Shown here piece by piece: positions 6,652-15,254 of a stretch of 19,653 nt of DNA (its first letter is position 1; every line of letters begins with the position of its first letter). A program made the translations under genes and the position numbers. The notes under the pieces were generated by a model. That model was not told the origin of the DNA. It did no database searches and worked only from the letters and a program-made list of their open reading frames with translations. The stretch is from RGIG5327 sp045612485 (GTDB lineage: Bacteria; Verrucomicrobiota; Lentisphaeria; Victivallales; UBA1829), in the NCBI GenBank assembly GCA_045612485.1, contig JAZKZE010000138.1, positions 1-19,653 of the forward strand, written 5' to 3'.

Positions 6652-7590
6652 TCAGACATTGCTTTTTTCTTCTGCTGTCTGCAAATTCTTTTCCCCTCTT
6701 TTCTTCCAGGGGATCTGGGCAAGGATAATGGCGAAAAGTATGATCGTACAGCCGCAAAGTTCCCGGAGAGAAAGTTTTTCATGCAGAAAAAGATAGCCGC
6801 CCACGACCGCAAAAACGGATTCCAGGCTCATAATAAGGGATGCCGTCACCGGGTGCAGATATTTCTGTGCGGCGATCTGAAGGGTGAAGGCTATGGCACT
6901 TGAACCCACTCCGCAGAAAAGCCAGAAGGGGAGAGAAGAAACGATCCCTGCCCAATGCCATTTTTCCCCCAGAAGCAGGGAGGCAAGGATGGAAAAAAAC
7001 GTTGCTGCGGCAAACTGTATGCAGGAGAGCCGTACGCAGTCGCACTTTACTGCATAATGATCTATGATCATAATGTGTCCCGCGTATAAAAACGCACACA
7101 GGATCACAAAAAATTCCCCTTTTCCCACTGTATCTATCCCGCCGCAGAGAAGATAAGTACCGGCGAGAGCTGTACAGGAGGCAATATAGAGGGATACCGG
7201 CGTCTTTTTCCGCAGGAAAAGTCCCAGAAAAGGTACGATAAGAATATAGAGGGCTGTAAGAAAACCGGTTTTTCCGGCAGAAATGTATTGGATCCCCAGC
7301 TGCTGGCAGAAACTTGCGGAAGTGATGGCGATCCCGCAGAAAAGTCCGCCGAGGAGCAGATCCTTTTTTTCCTGTCTGCTGCCGGCACTTCCCCAGACGG
7401 AAAGCCGCTTATCTTTTACAAAATCAAAAAGCATGATCACAAGACACAAGGCCCCTGTTCCCACAAAGGAACGCAATGCAACAAAAAGCAGTGCATCCAC
7501 ATGTTTTGTACTTTCGCTCTGTGCGGAAAATGCTGTTCCCCAAATCACTGTTGCAAACAGCATGGCGACCGTCGCCCAGAATTTTTTCAT
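6652..7590 (-). CDS. EamA/DMT-superfamily transporter
   Basis: A 312-residue inner-membrane protein with about ten hydrophobic segments arranged as two five-helix EamA repeats, the usual drug/metabolite transporter layout. Family-typical parts are AMLFATVIWGTAFSAQS near residue 8-24, the end of the first repeat YISAGKTGFLTALYILIVPFLGLFL, and the matching second-repeat motif VTASLIMSLESVFAVVGGYLFLHEKLSLRELCG-type sequence. The C-terminus is short, basic and cytoplasmic. GGAG lies 6 nt before the ATG. Substrates of EamA proteins (amino acids, metabolites, nucleotide precursors) cannot be assigned by sequence alone. It follows mtaB on the same strand but a strong terminator lies between them, so its expression depends on read-through or a promoter I could not recognise. 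Confidence 0.88.
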   Translation of the reverse strand: MKKFWATVAMLFATVIWGTAFSAQSESTKHVDALLFVALRSFVGTGALCLVIMLFDFVKDKRLSVWGSAGSRQEKKDLLLGGLFCGIAITSASFCQQLGIQYISAGKTGFLTALYILIVPFLGLFLRKKTPVSLYIASCTALAGTYLLCGGIDTVGKGEFFVILCAFLYAGHIMIIDHYAVKCDCVRLSCIQFAAATFFSILASLLLGEKWHWAGIVSSLPFWLFCGVGSSAIAFTLQIAAQKYLHPVTASLIMSLESVFAVVGGYLFLHEKLSLRELCGCTIILFAIILAQIPWKKRGEKNLQTAEEKSNV

Positions 7591-7612
7591 AGCTTCTCCA
7601 TACTTTTATTGT

Positions 7613-7649
7613 AAAAAAGGACAAAATGACCGGTAAGGCCATTCTGTCC
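7613..7649 (-). terminator. Intrinsic terminator after mtaB
   Basis: On the minus strand GGACAGAATGGCC (7649-7637) pairs with GGTCATTTTGTCC (7631-7619) through 13 pairs including two G-U wobbles, with a 5-nt loop. It is followed by six T residues (7618-7613). It starts 25 nt after the mtaB stop and ends 23 nt before the EamA transporter start. Confidence 0.85.
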
Positions 7650-7673
7650 GCATTACTGTCCGGAAAATATTTT

Positions 7674-9020
7674 TCAGGGAATGATCTTTCCGCCGATGAG
7701 TTCCGGATTGTTGGCACTTATGCTTGTAAGACGTACTTTCACAAGTTCTCCCAGAATATCCCGTTCTTTGGAGGCAACCCGTATTTTCATATAGTTGGAA
7801 GAATATCCCTCATAGATCCCGGGGGCACATAATCTTTCCGGAATGATAGTTGTTTCCGTTCCGATAAGACTTTTGGCAAAGGAGGCGGCACATTCCGCTT
7901 TCAAAGCCTTGAGAATTTCTATACGTTCATTCATTTCAGCCGCAGAGGGGCGTCCTGTCATCTCCGCTGCCGGAGTTCCTTTCCTGGGGGAGTAGGGGAA
8001 TACATGCACATTGGCAAATCCGATCTCCCGGATAAAATCACAGGATTCTTTGAAAAGCTCTTTTGTTTCTCCCGGGAAACCGGTGATATAATCGCAGCCC
8101 AGATGAAGATTCCCGACCTTTTCTTTTGCGTAAAGAGCCATTTTTCTGTATTCATCCGCTGTATATTTTCTGCCCATGGCTTTGAGGATGGTATCAGAAC
8201 CGGATTGCAGGGGGACATGGAGAAAATTACAGATACGTTTTTCTGCCGCCATAAAATCAATAAGTTCAAAAAGTCTTTCGCCGGGTTCCAGAGAGCCGAT
8301 TCGGATGCGGTAATCGCCTTCCACTTCTTTCAGAAGTCTTTCCAGCAAGCCGGTGATCCGCAGAGAACCGCACTCATACTGGCACGTATTGACGCCGGTG
8401 AGAACGATCTCTTTGAAATTGCTTGCAACGATATTACGGAAATCAGCGATCACTTCCTCCACATCCCTGGATCTTTCCCGTCCGCGGGTATAAGGAACGA
8501 TACAGTAGGAGCAGAAATTATTGCATCCGTCCTGGATCTTGAGGTTTGCCCTGTGCTTGAAAGGTGTATAGGCAAAAGCGTGTTCCCGGAATGCTTCTTT
8601 TACCATAGCATTCTTTTCTGCGTCTTCCTTTGCCTTTGCACTTTCCTTCAGCTTGTTCTTATCTATATTGAACCGTCTTGCAAGAAGGGATTCCAGTTCA
8701 TCTTTGCGGTCGGAAGAGAGCAATACATCATATTCAAGTTTGTCATTGCCATCCTCTTTCTGCAAATTGGCGGAACACCCTGTGAAAACCAGATAGGCAT
8801 AAGGGTGATCGTGTCGGAGTTGTTTCAGGGTCTGGCGGGTCTTCTTTGCGGCTGTTTCCGTTACCGCACAGGAATTTACTACAATAAGACTCGGACTTTC
8901 TTCACTGTTTTCAGAAATAATCTCAAACCCGCATTTGCGAAGCCGGTCGCAAAGGAGTGAGGAATCTGCCTGATTCAGCCGGCATCCAAGTGTTACAACA
9001 GATGCTTTCAATAAAATCAT
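7674..9020 (-). CDS. mtaB: tRNA (t6A37) methylthiotransferase MtaB
   Basis: A radical-SAM enzyme that adds a methylthio group to t6A at position 37 of tRNAs reading ANN codons, giving ms2t6A. The 448 residues show the three-domain methylthiotransferase plan. The N-terminal UPF0004 domain has C13 (TLGCRLNQADS), C51 (VVNSCAVTETA) and C82 (VFTGCSA) for the auxiliary cluster. The radical-SAM CxxxCxxC is at 166-173 (DGCNNFCSYCIVPYTRGRERSR). A C-terminal TRAM-like domain lies near 385-445. The wording CRLNQ and NSCAVT...A fits MtaB/YqeV better than MiaB or RimO. The ATG overlaps the proA stop in an ATGA arrangement, so translation of the two is coupled. A strong terminator follows. An insertion of charged residues at about 118-150 is slightly longer than usual. 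Confidence 0.92.
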   Translation of the reverse strand: MILLKASVVTLGCRLNQADSSLLCDRLRKCGFEIISENSEESPSLIVVNSCAVTETAAKKTRQTLKQLRHDHPYAYLVFTGCSANLQKEDGNDKLEYDVLLSSDRKDELESLLARRFNIDKNKLKESAKAKEDAEKNAMVKEAFREHAFAYTPFKHRANLKIQDGCNNFCSYCIVPYTRGRERSRDVEEVIADFRNIVASNFKEIVLTGVNTCQYECGSLRITGLLERLLKEVEGDYRIRIGSLEPGERLFELIDFMAAEKRICNFLHVPLQSGSDTILKAMGRKYTADEYRKMALYAKEKVGNLHLGCDYITGFPGETKELFKESCDFIREIGFANVHVFPYSPRKGTPAAEMTGRPSAAEMNERIEILKALKAECAASFAKSLIGTETTIIPERLCAPGIYEGYSSNYMKIRVASKERDILGELVKVRLTSISANNPELIGGKIIP

Positions 9021-10300
9021 TTTCTAATCTGACCGTTACCGTATATTTTGTATTTGTATGTTGTTAATTCCCGGAGTCCCATAGGCCCCCGTGCGTGCAA
9101 TTTATCCGTACTTATGCCGATCTCCGCACCCATACCGAATTCTCCCCCGTCCGTAAAACGTGTGGAGGCGTTCCAGTAAACTGTGGCGGAATCCACATAA
9201 TTCTGAAAATAGCCAGCGGCGGAACTGTCTGCAGTAACGATACTGTCACTGTGACCGGAACCGTAAAAGTTGATATGCTCCACTGCCTCTTCCACTGAAG
9301 AAACGATCTTGGCGGAAATTATGGTATCCAGATACTCATTGGAATAATTTTCCTCAGGAATACTTTCCGCAGAAGCATCCAGTTTACAGTATTTTTCATC
9401 CCCGTAAACCTTTTTCAGTCCCTTATCCGCAAAAAGTTTTTTCATTTCCGGAACAAATTTTTCCGCAATTTCCTCATGGATCAGAATTGTCTCAAGGGCA
9501 TTGCATACCCCCGGACGCTGGAATTTACCGTTTTCCAATATGGAAAGAGCCATGGAAATGTCTGCCTGCTTATCCACATAAAGGTGGCAGACTCCCTTGT
9601 AATGCTTGATCACCGGAATGGTGGATTCCCTTACCACCGTACGGATCAGCCGTTCCCCGCCTCTGGGAATGATCAGATCAATATATTTATCCATCTTCAG
9701 CAAGGTGTTGACTGTTTCATGGGAGGTATCCCGTATGAGTGTGACCGCCCCTTCCGGCATTCCGGCTTTTTCTGCTGCCGCAATGACAATATCTGCTATG
9801 GCGCAGTTGGAGGCAAAGGCTTCCGACCCGCCCCGGAGGATGACCGCATTGCCCGATTTCAGGCACAACGAAGCGGCATCGGTAGTTACATTGGGTCTGG
9901 ATTCATAGATAAAGCCGATGACACCCACAGGAACAGATACCTTCTTGATAAGCAGTCCATCTTCCCGTGTGAAGGAAGATAAGTCCTCTCCCACCGGATC
10001 CGGCAGTGTCGTTACATAGCGGAGAGCGTCCGCCATACCTCTGATCCTTTTTTCATCCAGGTGGAGTCTGTCCAGCATAGCGGAGGAAAGCCCCTTTGCC
10101 GCCCCTTTTTCCATATCAATACCATTGGCTGCCATAACAGGAGCGATATTGTTTTCCAGCGCATCCGCCATGGCGGAAAGCCACTGATTTTTTTCTGCAG
10201 AAGAAGCACACCCCAGAAGCAAGGCACTTTTCCTTGCTTTACGGCATATTTCCGTCAGAACAGCCTCTCTTGTTTCTTCAATTTTTTCCTGTTGTTCCAT
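9017..10300 (-). CDS. proA: Glutamate-5-semialdehyde dehydrogenase (gamma-glutamyl phosphate reductase)
   Basis: The enzyme reduces gamma-glutamyl phosphate to glutamate-5-semialdehyde with NADPH, the second step of proline synthesis, in the cytosol. The 427 residues compare with 417 in E. coli. Hallmarks are VGVIGFIYESRPNVT (125-139), SLCLKSGNAVILRGGSEA (144-161), HYKGVCHLYVD (233-243) and the active-site cysteine C266 in FQRPGVCNALET. I start at 10300 rather than at the upstream in-frame ATG (10354) because a strong AAGGAGGG site sits just before it and the extra 18 residues do not fit the family. A promoter lies about 57 nt upstream. proB and proC are not in the window. It is the first gene of a two-gene unit with mtaB, which looks like a chance pairing of metabolism with tRNA modification. 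Confidence 0.95.
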   Translation of the reverse strand: MEQQEKIEETREAVLTEICRKARKSALLLGCASSAEKNQWLSAMADALENNIAPVMAANGIDMEKGAAKGLSSAMLDRLHLDEKRIRGMADALRYVTTLPDPVGEDLSSFTREDGLLIKKVSVPVGVIGFIYESRPNVTTDAASLCLKSGNAVILRGGSEAFASNCAIADIVIAAAEKAGMPEGAVTLIRDTSHETVNTLLKMDKYIDLIIPRGGERLIRTVVRESTIPVIKHYKGVCHLYVDKQADISMALSILENGKFQRPGVCNALETILIHEEIAEKFVPEMKKLFADKGLKKVYGDEKYCKLDASAESIPEENYSNEYLDTIISAKIVSSVEEAVEHINFYGSGHSDSIVTADSSAAGYFQNYVDSATVYWNASTRFTDGGEFGMGAEIGISTDKLHARGPMGLRELTTYKYKIYGNGQIRK

Positions 10301-10356
10301 CTTTTTGACCCTCCTTGCCGGCTCCGGCATGAAGCAATAATTTTCTTTGCACATTT

Positions 10357-10384
10357 AAAATACAGTTGCCATATATTTTTTCAA
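10357..10384 (-). promoter_or_regulatory. Promoter of proA-mtaB
   Basis: The minus strand has TTGAAA (10379-10384), a 16-bp spacer and TATTTT (10357-10362), again followed by AAATG as at the tRNA promoters. The predicted leader is about 50 nt. Between this and the terminator at 10491 lie about 100 AT-rich bases with a CTTGA/TCAAG inverted repeat at 10450-10465. Confidence 0.65.
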
Positions 10385-10490
10385 CTGTTCAAAATGGAAA
10401 AATCATGGGAAAATGTGAAATTTTTTATGTAATTTTTCTACAGAAAACACTTGATTTTTTTCAAGATTGTGCATTGTATGGCATTTTTGC

Positions 10491-10521
10491 AAAAAAAAAA
10501 GGCAGGGGAAAAACCTCTGCC
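10491..10521 (-). terminator. Intrinsic terminator after the PIG-L gene
   Basis: On the minus strand GGCAGAGG (10521-10514) and CCCCTGCC (10508-10501) form a hairpin of eight pairs with one A-C mismatch around five T residues. It is followed by a ten-T run (10500-10491). It lies 16 nt past the PIG-L stop and closes the mnmE operon. Confidence 0.88.
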
Positions 10522-10536
10522 TGATACAGTGTACTG

Positions 10537-11391
10537 TTATTTATCCGCAAGAGCAAAAAGTTTCCGGAACTCTTCTTTTGTGATACTCTCCCCGTATTCG
10601 GAAAGTTGGAAACTTTCTGCGTAAACGATTTTTCCGCCCTTCTCTTTTCCGTAGCTCATTTCCAGAAGACTTCTTGCCCCGTCCGCCGCATCCTTATTTG
10701 CATACAGCCACTCTTTTTCAAGATAGGCAAGGCGGTCTTCCGGAGAATTTTTATCAATGGAAAAGTTTTTATCCGTTCTGTCCCAGGGCAGCCATTCCAG
10801 AAATTGGGATTCGTGGCAATCCATCATCCGCAATTTTGTTTCCAGTACAGAATCCACTTCCACAACAGCATCCGCCTTGAAGGGAGAAGGATCTGTAAAG
10901 CGGTCATAGGAATAGGCAAAAACAGGATTGATTTCAGGAATGGGCGTATCCTGACAGTAGAGAGGCACTTTCAGGAGATACGCCGCATCCATAACGACCC
11001 GCCCTGTGGCACGGTGATCCGCATGGTAATCACAATCCCTGTGGGTGATGACCACATGGGGTTTGAATTTGCGGATAATGCGTACGACCTCTTCCCTTGT
11101 GGCGAGATCCGCCTGAATACAGCAATCGTGGTGATCAAGGATCTCATATTCGCTCACACCGCCGACAGCAGCAGATTTTTCCGCCTCCTTTTTTCTTCTG
11201 GCGGCAAGTTTTTTCCCTCCTTCCTCCCCAAAATACTCCGGGGAAAAGTGACCGCAATCCCCGTTGCACATGGAAACGAATTTCACCACATGACCGTTTC
11301 CTGCCAGCTTGACAGCAGTACCGCCCATAAGTTCTTCCGCATCATCCGGATGTGCGCCAAAGAAAAGAAACCTTTTACTTTCCGTACTCAT
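10537..11391 (-). CDS. PIG-L (LmbE-like) family deacetylase
   Basis: A zinc-dependent N-acetyl-sugar deacetylase of the PIG-L/LmbE family, which removes acetyl from N-acetylglucosamine-type groups in diverse metabolites. The 284 residues start with the zinc motif AHPDDAE (13-19; H14 and D17 as expected ligands, D16 as catalytic base). The third histidine ligand lies in DYHADHRATGR (121-131). There is no signal peptide, so it should be cytosolic. The start has CGGAAG just upstream. It lies 17 nt after the alpha/beta hydrolase gene on the same strand, and a terminator follows. The two neighbouring esterase/amidase-type genes suggest processing of an acylated or acetylated compound, but no thiol (bacillithiol-type) pathway partner is present, so I do not assign the substrate. 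Confidence 0.88.
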   Translation of the reverse strand: MSTESKRFLFFGAHPDDAEELMGGTAVKLAGNGHVVKFVSMCNGDCGHFSPEYFGEEGGKKLAARRKKEAEKSAAVGGVSEYEILDHHDCCIQADLATREEVVRIIRKFKPHVVITHRDCDYHADHRATGRVVMDAAYLLKVPLYCQDTPIPEINPVFAYSYDRFTDPSPFKADAVVEVDSVLETKLRMMDCHESQFLEWLPWDRTDKNFSIDKNSPEDRLAYLEKEWLYANKDAADGARSLLEMSYGKEKGGKIVYAESFQLSEYGESITKEEFRKLFALADK

Positions 11392-11408
11392 TTTTCTTCC
11401 GTTTGATT

Positions 11409-12209
11409 TTATACGTTCCAGGTATATTTCAGGATGAATTTCACCAATTCAAGGGGATTATCCAATCCGTGGGGGTGATGTCCCCAGGCAGGACGTTTCA
11501 TCAAGGTGATGGGACCGCCGGCAGCTGCATAACGTTCAGCAAGAAGTCCGCCGTTTGTTTCCGGTTCCACTGTTCCGTCGGAAAGGGGCAGAAGCAGGAA
11601 AATGGGGATCCCCGCCTTGACAACAGGCATGTAATTATTTACAGGGGAAAGGGGATGATTTTTCAACTGATCCACATCGGTAAAGCCGTATGCTTTTGCC
11701 ATATCGGTACGGTCACGATTGGTAAATTCATAAAAATTGAGGTCGCATACAGGGGCATCCAGATAAGCACAGGAACCGATTTCCGGATGTTCCGCAAGGA
11801 TCCGCATGCTGTAAAGACCGCCGAAACTCATGCCGATAAATGCTCCTTTTTCAGCAAAATTCATGGAACGGAGAAATTTATAAAAATCATACACTCTGCG
11901 GATACCGTCTGCATTACAGAATGTGTCATGGATACTTACATGAACCATATAATAACCCAGCTCAAGAAGCTGCTGTACACCGTTGCGGTTAGGGAAAGCG
12001 GAAGGCCACTGGGGGACCCAGAACCATTTTCTCACTTTCTTTTCCTCCGGAAAGTTGGAAGAGGTATATTGGCCGCGTATTTCTCTTACATGGGGTTCCA
12101 CGATCCAGGCTTCTACACCCTGGAATTTAAAAATATGTCTTGTACAGTTACACCAGATGTCAGTGACATCCTGTTCAAGAGTAAAGGGGAATTCTTTTTC
12201 TTCGTTCAT
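11409..12209 (-). CDS. Alpha/beta-hydrolase fold protein
   Basis: A 266-residue, probably cytosolic protein of the alpha/beta-hydrolase superfamily. The nucleophile elbow is GMSFGG with S128 (126-131). The likely acid is D211 in PLSDGTVEP. The likely histidine is in AWGHHPHGLDNP (H244, H245 or H247). The N-terminal part carries a tryptophan-rich lid-like segment (KWFWVPQWPSAFP, 61-73). The order and spacing fit an esterase or acyl-hydrolase rather than a peptidase, but the family is divergent and I cannot name a substrate. A clear AAAGGA site precedes the ATG. It lies 55 nt downstream of mnmE and 17 nt upstream of the PIG-L gene; no promoter is evident in the 55-nt gap, so the three genes probably form one operon. 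Confidence 0.82.
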   Translation of the reverse strand: MNEEKEFPFTLEQDVTDIWCNCTRHIFKFQGVEAWIVEPHVREIRGQYTSSNFPEEKKVRKWFWVPQWPSAFPNRNGVQQLLELGYYMVHVSIHDTFCNADGIRRVYDFYKFLRSMNFAEKGAFIGMSFGGLYSMRILAEHPEIGSCAYLDAPVCDLNFYEFTNRDRTDMAKAYGFTDVDQLKNHPLSPVNNYMPVVKAGIPIFLLLPLSDGTVEPETNGGLLAERYAAAGGPITLMKRPAWGHHPHGLDNPLELVKFILKYTWNV

Positions 12210-12264
12210 GGTAAATCCTTTCTTTGGGTTGTTTTATTCTGTTATCATATCATTGTTCTGTTTT

Positions 12265-13683
12265 TTATTTTCCTATACAGAAACGGGAGAATATCTCATC
12301 AAGAATATCCGCAGAAACCGTTTCACCTGTGATTTCGCCGAGAAGATCTGCTGCTGTGTGCAGAGAGGCTGCCGCAAGTTCCCACTCTTCCATTTCCAGA
12401 ACGGGATAAGCCTCCTGCAATGCGGTAAGAGTCTGTTCCAGCAGAAGCGCATGCCGCAAAGATACTTCACAGAAATTTGTACTGAATTCCCCTCCGGAAA
12501 GCACTTCTTCCTGAAAACAGTCCAGCAGACTTTCCATACCGGAATTTTCTTTTGCCGATATCTGTACCGCCGGGATCGTTTTGCCGGAGGAGAGGGTGAA
12601 CAGTCCTTTTTCCGGTTCCCCGGAAGAGACAAGGTCGCTTTTATTCCGTACAAGAATGATCTTTGCATTTTCGTCAGAAATCTTTTTCCTGATCTCCTCC
12701 GGGCATCCGTCAAAAGGATCAATTTTACTTGCCTTATCGGAAAGATCCGCCACCCAGAAGATGACTTCCGCCTGTTCCATCGTATCTTTACTGCGCTTTA
12801 TACCGATCTTTTCGATCTCATCTTCTGTTTCCTCCCTCAAACCTGCGGTATCAGAAAGTCTTACGGGAATATTCCGGAAACTTGCTGACTCTTCCAGCGT
12901 ATCCCGGGTGGTACCGGCAATGGAGGTGACAATGGCACGGTCATAGCCCAGAAGGGCATTCAGCAGACTGGATTTGCCGGAATTGGGTTTCCCTGCGATC
13001 ACAACTTTCACCCCTTCCCGCAATATTCTTCCCCGTTGACCGGATTGTGCGAGGATCTGTATATTTTTTCTGCAATCTTCCAGTTTTCCCAATAAAGAAT
13101 CCATACTCATCCAGGCAAGATCCTCTTCCGGGAAATCCATACGGGATTCTATTTCTGCAAGAAGGGAATAGATCTCTTTTCTCTGCTTGCTGATACTTTC
13201 CTTCAGCACTCCTGAAAGCTGACGCAACGCAAGATCGGCAGCTGCATCGGATCGCGCTCCTATCAGATCCGCCACAGCTTCCGCCTGGGTAAGATCCAGT
13301 TTGCCGTTGATAAATGCCCGCAAAGTAAATTCCCCGCCTTCCGCCTGTCTGGCTCCTGCATTGAGGACTGCTTTCAAAAGTCTTCCCGGAGCTACCGATC
13401 CGCCGTGACATTGCAGTTCCACTGTATCTTCCCCTGTATAACTGGCGGGGCCTTTCATGTAACAGGCAAGACACGGCTCATTGCCGTCAACGGTTCTGCC
13501 CAGAAGCATTTTGCGGATATTTTCCTTTTTCCGCAGGGAGTTTTTCCCTTTCCAGACCTTTTCGGCAACGGTCAGAGCTTCTTTTCCTGTTATACGGATA
13601 ATGGAGATGGCTCCGCCGGGAGCAGTACATAATGCTGCGGCAGTATCGTCCTTTGCAGAAAGTTTTTTTGAAAAAATTGTCAT
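12265..13683 (-). CDS. mnmE: tRNA uridine-5-carboxymethylaminomethyl modification GTPase MnmE
   Basis: MnmE works with MnmG (not in the window) to install carboxymethylaminomethyl groups on wobble uridine 34, using a tetrahydrofolate one-carbon unit. The 472 residues show the N-terminal folate-binding domain (1-120) and the helical domain interrupted by a Ras-like G domain: G1 GKPNSGKSS (231-239), G2 GTTRD (257-261), G3 DTAG (278-281) and G4 NKSD (347-350). The protein ends exactly in the conserved CIGK (469-472), whose cysteine is needed for modification. I choose the ATG at 13683 because the longer frame to 13797 runs through the promoter and its extra residues are hydrophobic and unlike the family. 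The length fits the E. coli protein (454). It heads a unit with the alpha/beta hydrolase and PIG-L genes. Confidence 0.96.
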   Translation of the reverse strand: MTIFSKKLSAKDDTAAALCTAPGGAISIIRITGKEALTVAEKVWKGKNSLRKKENIRKMLLGRTVDGNEPCLACYMKGPASYTGEDTVELQCHGGSVAPGRLLKAVLNAGARQAEGGEFTLRAFINGKLDLTQAEAVADLIGARSDAAADLALRQLSGVLKESISKQRKEIYSLLAEIESRMDFPEEDLAWMSMDSLLGKLEDCRKNIQILAQSGQRGRILREGVKVVIAGKPNSGKSSLLNALLGYDRAIVTSIAGTTRDTLEESASFRNIPVRLSDTAGLREETEDEIEKIGIKRSKDTMEQAEVIFWVADLSDKASKIDPFDGCPEEIRKKISDENAKIILVRNKSDLVSSGEPEKGLFTLSSGKTIPAVQISAKENSGMESLLDCFQEEVLSGGEFSTNFCEVSLRHALLLEQTLTALQEAYPVLEMEEWELAAASLHTAADLLGEITGETVSADILDEIFSRFCIGK

Positions 13684-13700
13684 TATTTTCCGTTTGTCCC

Positions 13701-13728
13701 TTGAAAAAAATCCTGTTGAAATTATAAT
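13701..13728 (+). promoter_or_regulatory. Promoter of the TPR gene
   Basis: TTGAAA (13701-13706), a 16-bp spacer and a consensus TATAAT (13723-13728) predict a start near 13735 and a leader of about 100 nt. It overlaps head-on with the mnmE promoter, whose -10 box starts only 11 bp beyond this one. Confidence 0.75.
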
Positions 13729-13738
13729 AATGAGGATA

Positions 13739-13766
13739 ATATTAGCACATAAAACGTAAAAAGCAA
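13739..13766 (-). promoter_or_regulatory. Promoter of mnmE
   Basis: On the minus strand TTGCTT (13761-13766), a 16-bp spacer and TAATAT (13739-13744) predict a start near 13732, about 49 nt before the mnmE ATG. It faces the promoter of the TPR gene. Confidence 0.65.
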
Positions 13767-13836
13767 AATTTTTCCCGTAAAAAATCTGAAAAATCATTAA
13801 TAAAAAGAGTGAGCCGGGAAAAGAGAGGAGAATATT

Positions 13837-15228
13837 ATGGCAATAAGCAAAACCACATATCAGAACCTTGCCCCCGCTGTCCGCAGTGTTTACGGCAAGG
13901 CAAGGGAAGTGATCAGCCAGGGAAATCTGGAGTACGGTATCGCCCTGCTCAAAGATGTTGTTATTGCCTGTCCCGGTTTTGAAGAGGCAAGAAACGATCT
14001 TCGGGCAGCAGAAAGAAAGAAAACCGCAAAAATGAATGCGGTTTCCAGATTTTTTGCCTCTCTGAAACAGTCCGGCGATATTACCAAAGGAACTCTCCTT
14101 CTGAAAAAAGATCCCATGGAAGCCCTGAAACTGGCAGAAGAGGCTGCGGCAAAGGTTCTGAGCAGAAAAGCCATTTTTTTCCTTGCGGATGTGGCGATGG
14201 AACTGGAAGAGTATGATCTTGCTGTGAAATCTTATGATATTCTCATTGCCATAAATAAAGATGATGAGGAAGTGCTGCTCAAACTGATCGATCCCCTTAC
14301 CGCAAAAGAGGATTATGCCCGGATCGTGAAGATCCGTCAGTATTTTGCTTCAAAATACCCGAAGGATCTGGAAAAACAGCATGCCTTCCGTGAAGCCGCA
14401 GCCCTTGCTTCCATCGGAACAGCAAAGTTTGTGGATGACGGCAGCACGAAAAGCAATATTCCCGGCAGTTCCGCACCCAAGACCGATGATCTGGAAAGAG
14501 GGGATCGTATCATCCGTTCCAAAGAGGATATTCTGGAACTGATCAAACGGTACGAAGCCAATATCAAAGCCGGACAGGCAACTCTGGATAATTACAGGAA
14601 GATCGCAGACTATTATTTCCGGGTGGATCAGTATGAAAACGCCATTTCCGCTTATAATAAGCTTGTGGAATTGCAGGGAAATCTCGACCCTGTCATCGAC
14701 CGGGAGATCGAAAAGTGCAAAGTAGCCCTTTCCGCTGCAAAAGTGAAAAAATTACAGGCTGTTAATGCTCCGGAAGAGGAGATCCGGCAGGAACAGGAAA
14801 CCATCCTTGCCTACCGGGTGGAACGTGCGGAAAGCCGTGTGAAAAGTTATCCCAACGATTTGCAGATGCGTTATGAACTTGCGCTCATCTGCTGGGAGAT
14901 CAAAGATTATGACCGGGCATTGGAACAGTTCCAGCAGGCAAGGCGCAATCCCCAGAGAAAACTGGCCAGTATTATCTATCTGGGCCGCTGTCTTTTTGAA
15001 AAAGGCCAGTATGATATGGCGATCGACCAGTATGATACGGCTCTTGCGGAAATGCTTGTGATGGATAAAAGCAAAATGCAGGCTCTCTACTACAAAGGGG
15101 CTGCGCTGGATGCTACCGGAAAAGCCGATGAGGCCTTTGACTGTTACAAACAGATCTACTCTGTGGATGTCGGATTCCTGGATGTGGCAAAAAAGGTGGA
15201 TGCTTATTACGCTGCCAAAAAAGCATAA
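13837..15228 (+). CDS. Tetratricopeptide-repeat protein
   Basis: A 463-residue soluble protein with no signal peptide. It is made of helical hairpins that match the TPR pattern most clearly in the C-terminal half: NYRKIADYYFRVDQYENAISAYNKL (about 250), MRYELALICWEIKDYDRALEQFQQA (about 345), IIYLGRCLFEKGQYDMAIDQYDTAL (about 380) and LYYKGAALDATGKADEAFDCYKQI (about 425). Looser repeats appear near 17-50 and 120-160. A charged, low-complexity linker sits around 205-225. TPRs make protein-binding scaffolds; no enzymatic domain is present and the partner is unknown. GAGGAG precedes the ATG at good spacing. It has a consensus promoter and is followed after 26 nt, with no terminator, by a DNA methyltransferase gene, so the two are probably co-transcribed. 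Confidence 0.87.
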   Translation: MAISKTTYQNLAPAVRSVYGKAREVISQGNLEYGIALLKDVVIACPGFEEARNDLRAAERKKTAKMNAVSRFFASLKQSGDITKGTLLLKKDPMEALKLAEEAAAKVLSRKAIFFLADVAMELEEYDLAVKSYDILIAINKDDEEVLLKLIDPLTAKEDYARIVKIRQYFASKYPKDLEKQHAFREAAALASIGTAKFVDDGSTKSNIPGSSAPKTDDLERGDRIIRSKEDILELIKRYEANIKAGQATLDNYRKIADYYFRVDQYENAISAYNKLVELQGNLDPVIDREIEKCKVALSAAKVKKLQAVNAPEEEIRQEQETILAYRVERAESRVKSYPNDLQMRYELALICWEIKDYDRALEQFQQARRNPQRKLASIIYLGRCLFEKGQYDMAIDQYDTALAEMLVMDKSKMQALYYKGAALDATGKADEAFDCYKQIYSVDVGFLDVAKKVDAYYAAKKA

Positions 15229-15254
15229 CGGGCATTTTCCGGGTTGACGGGATC

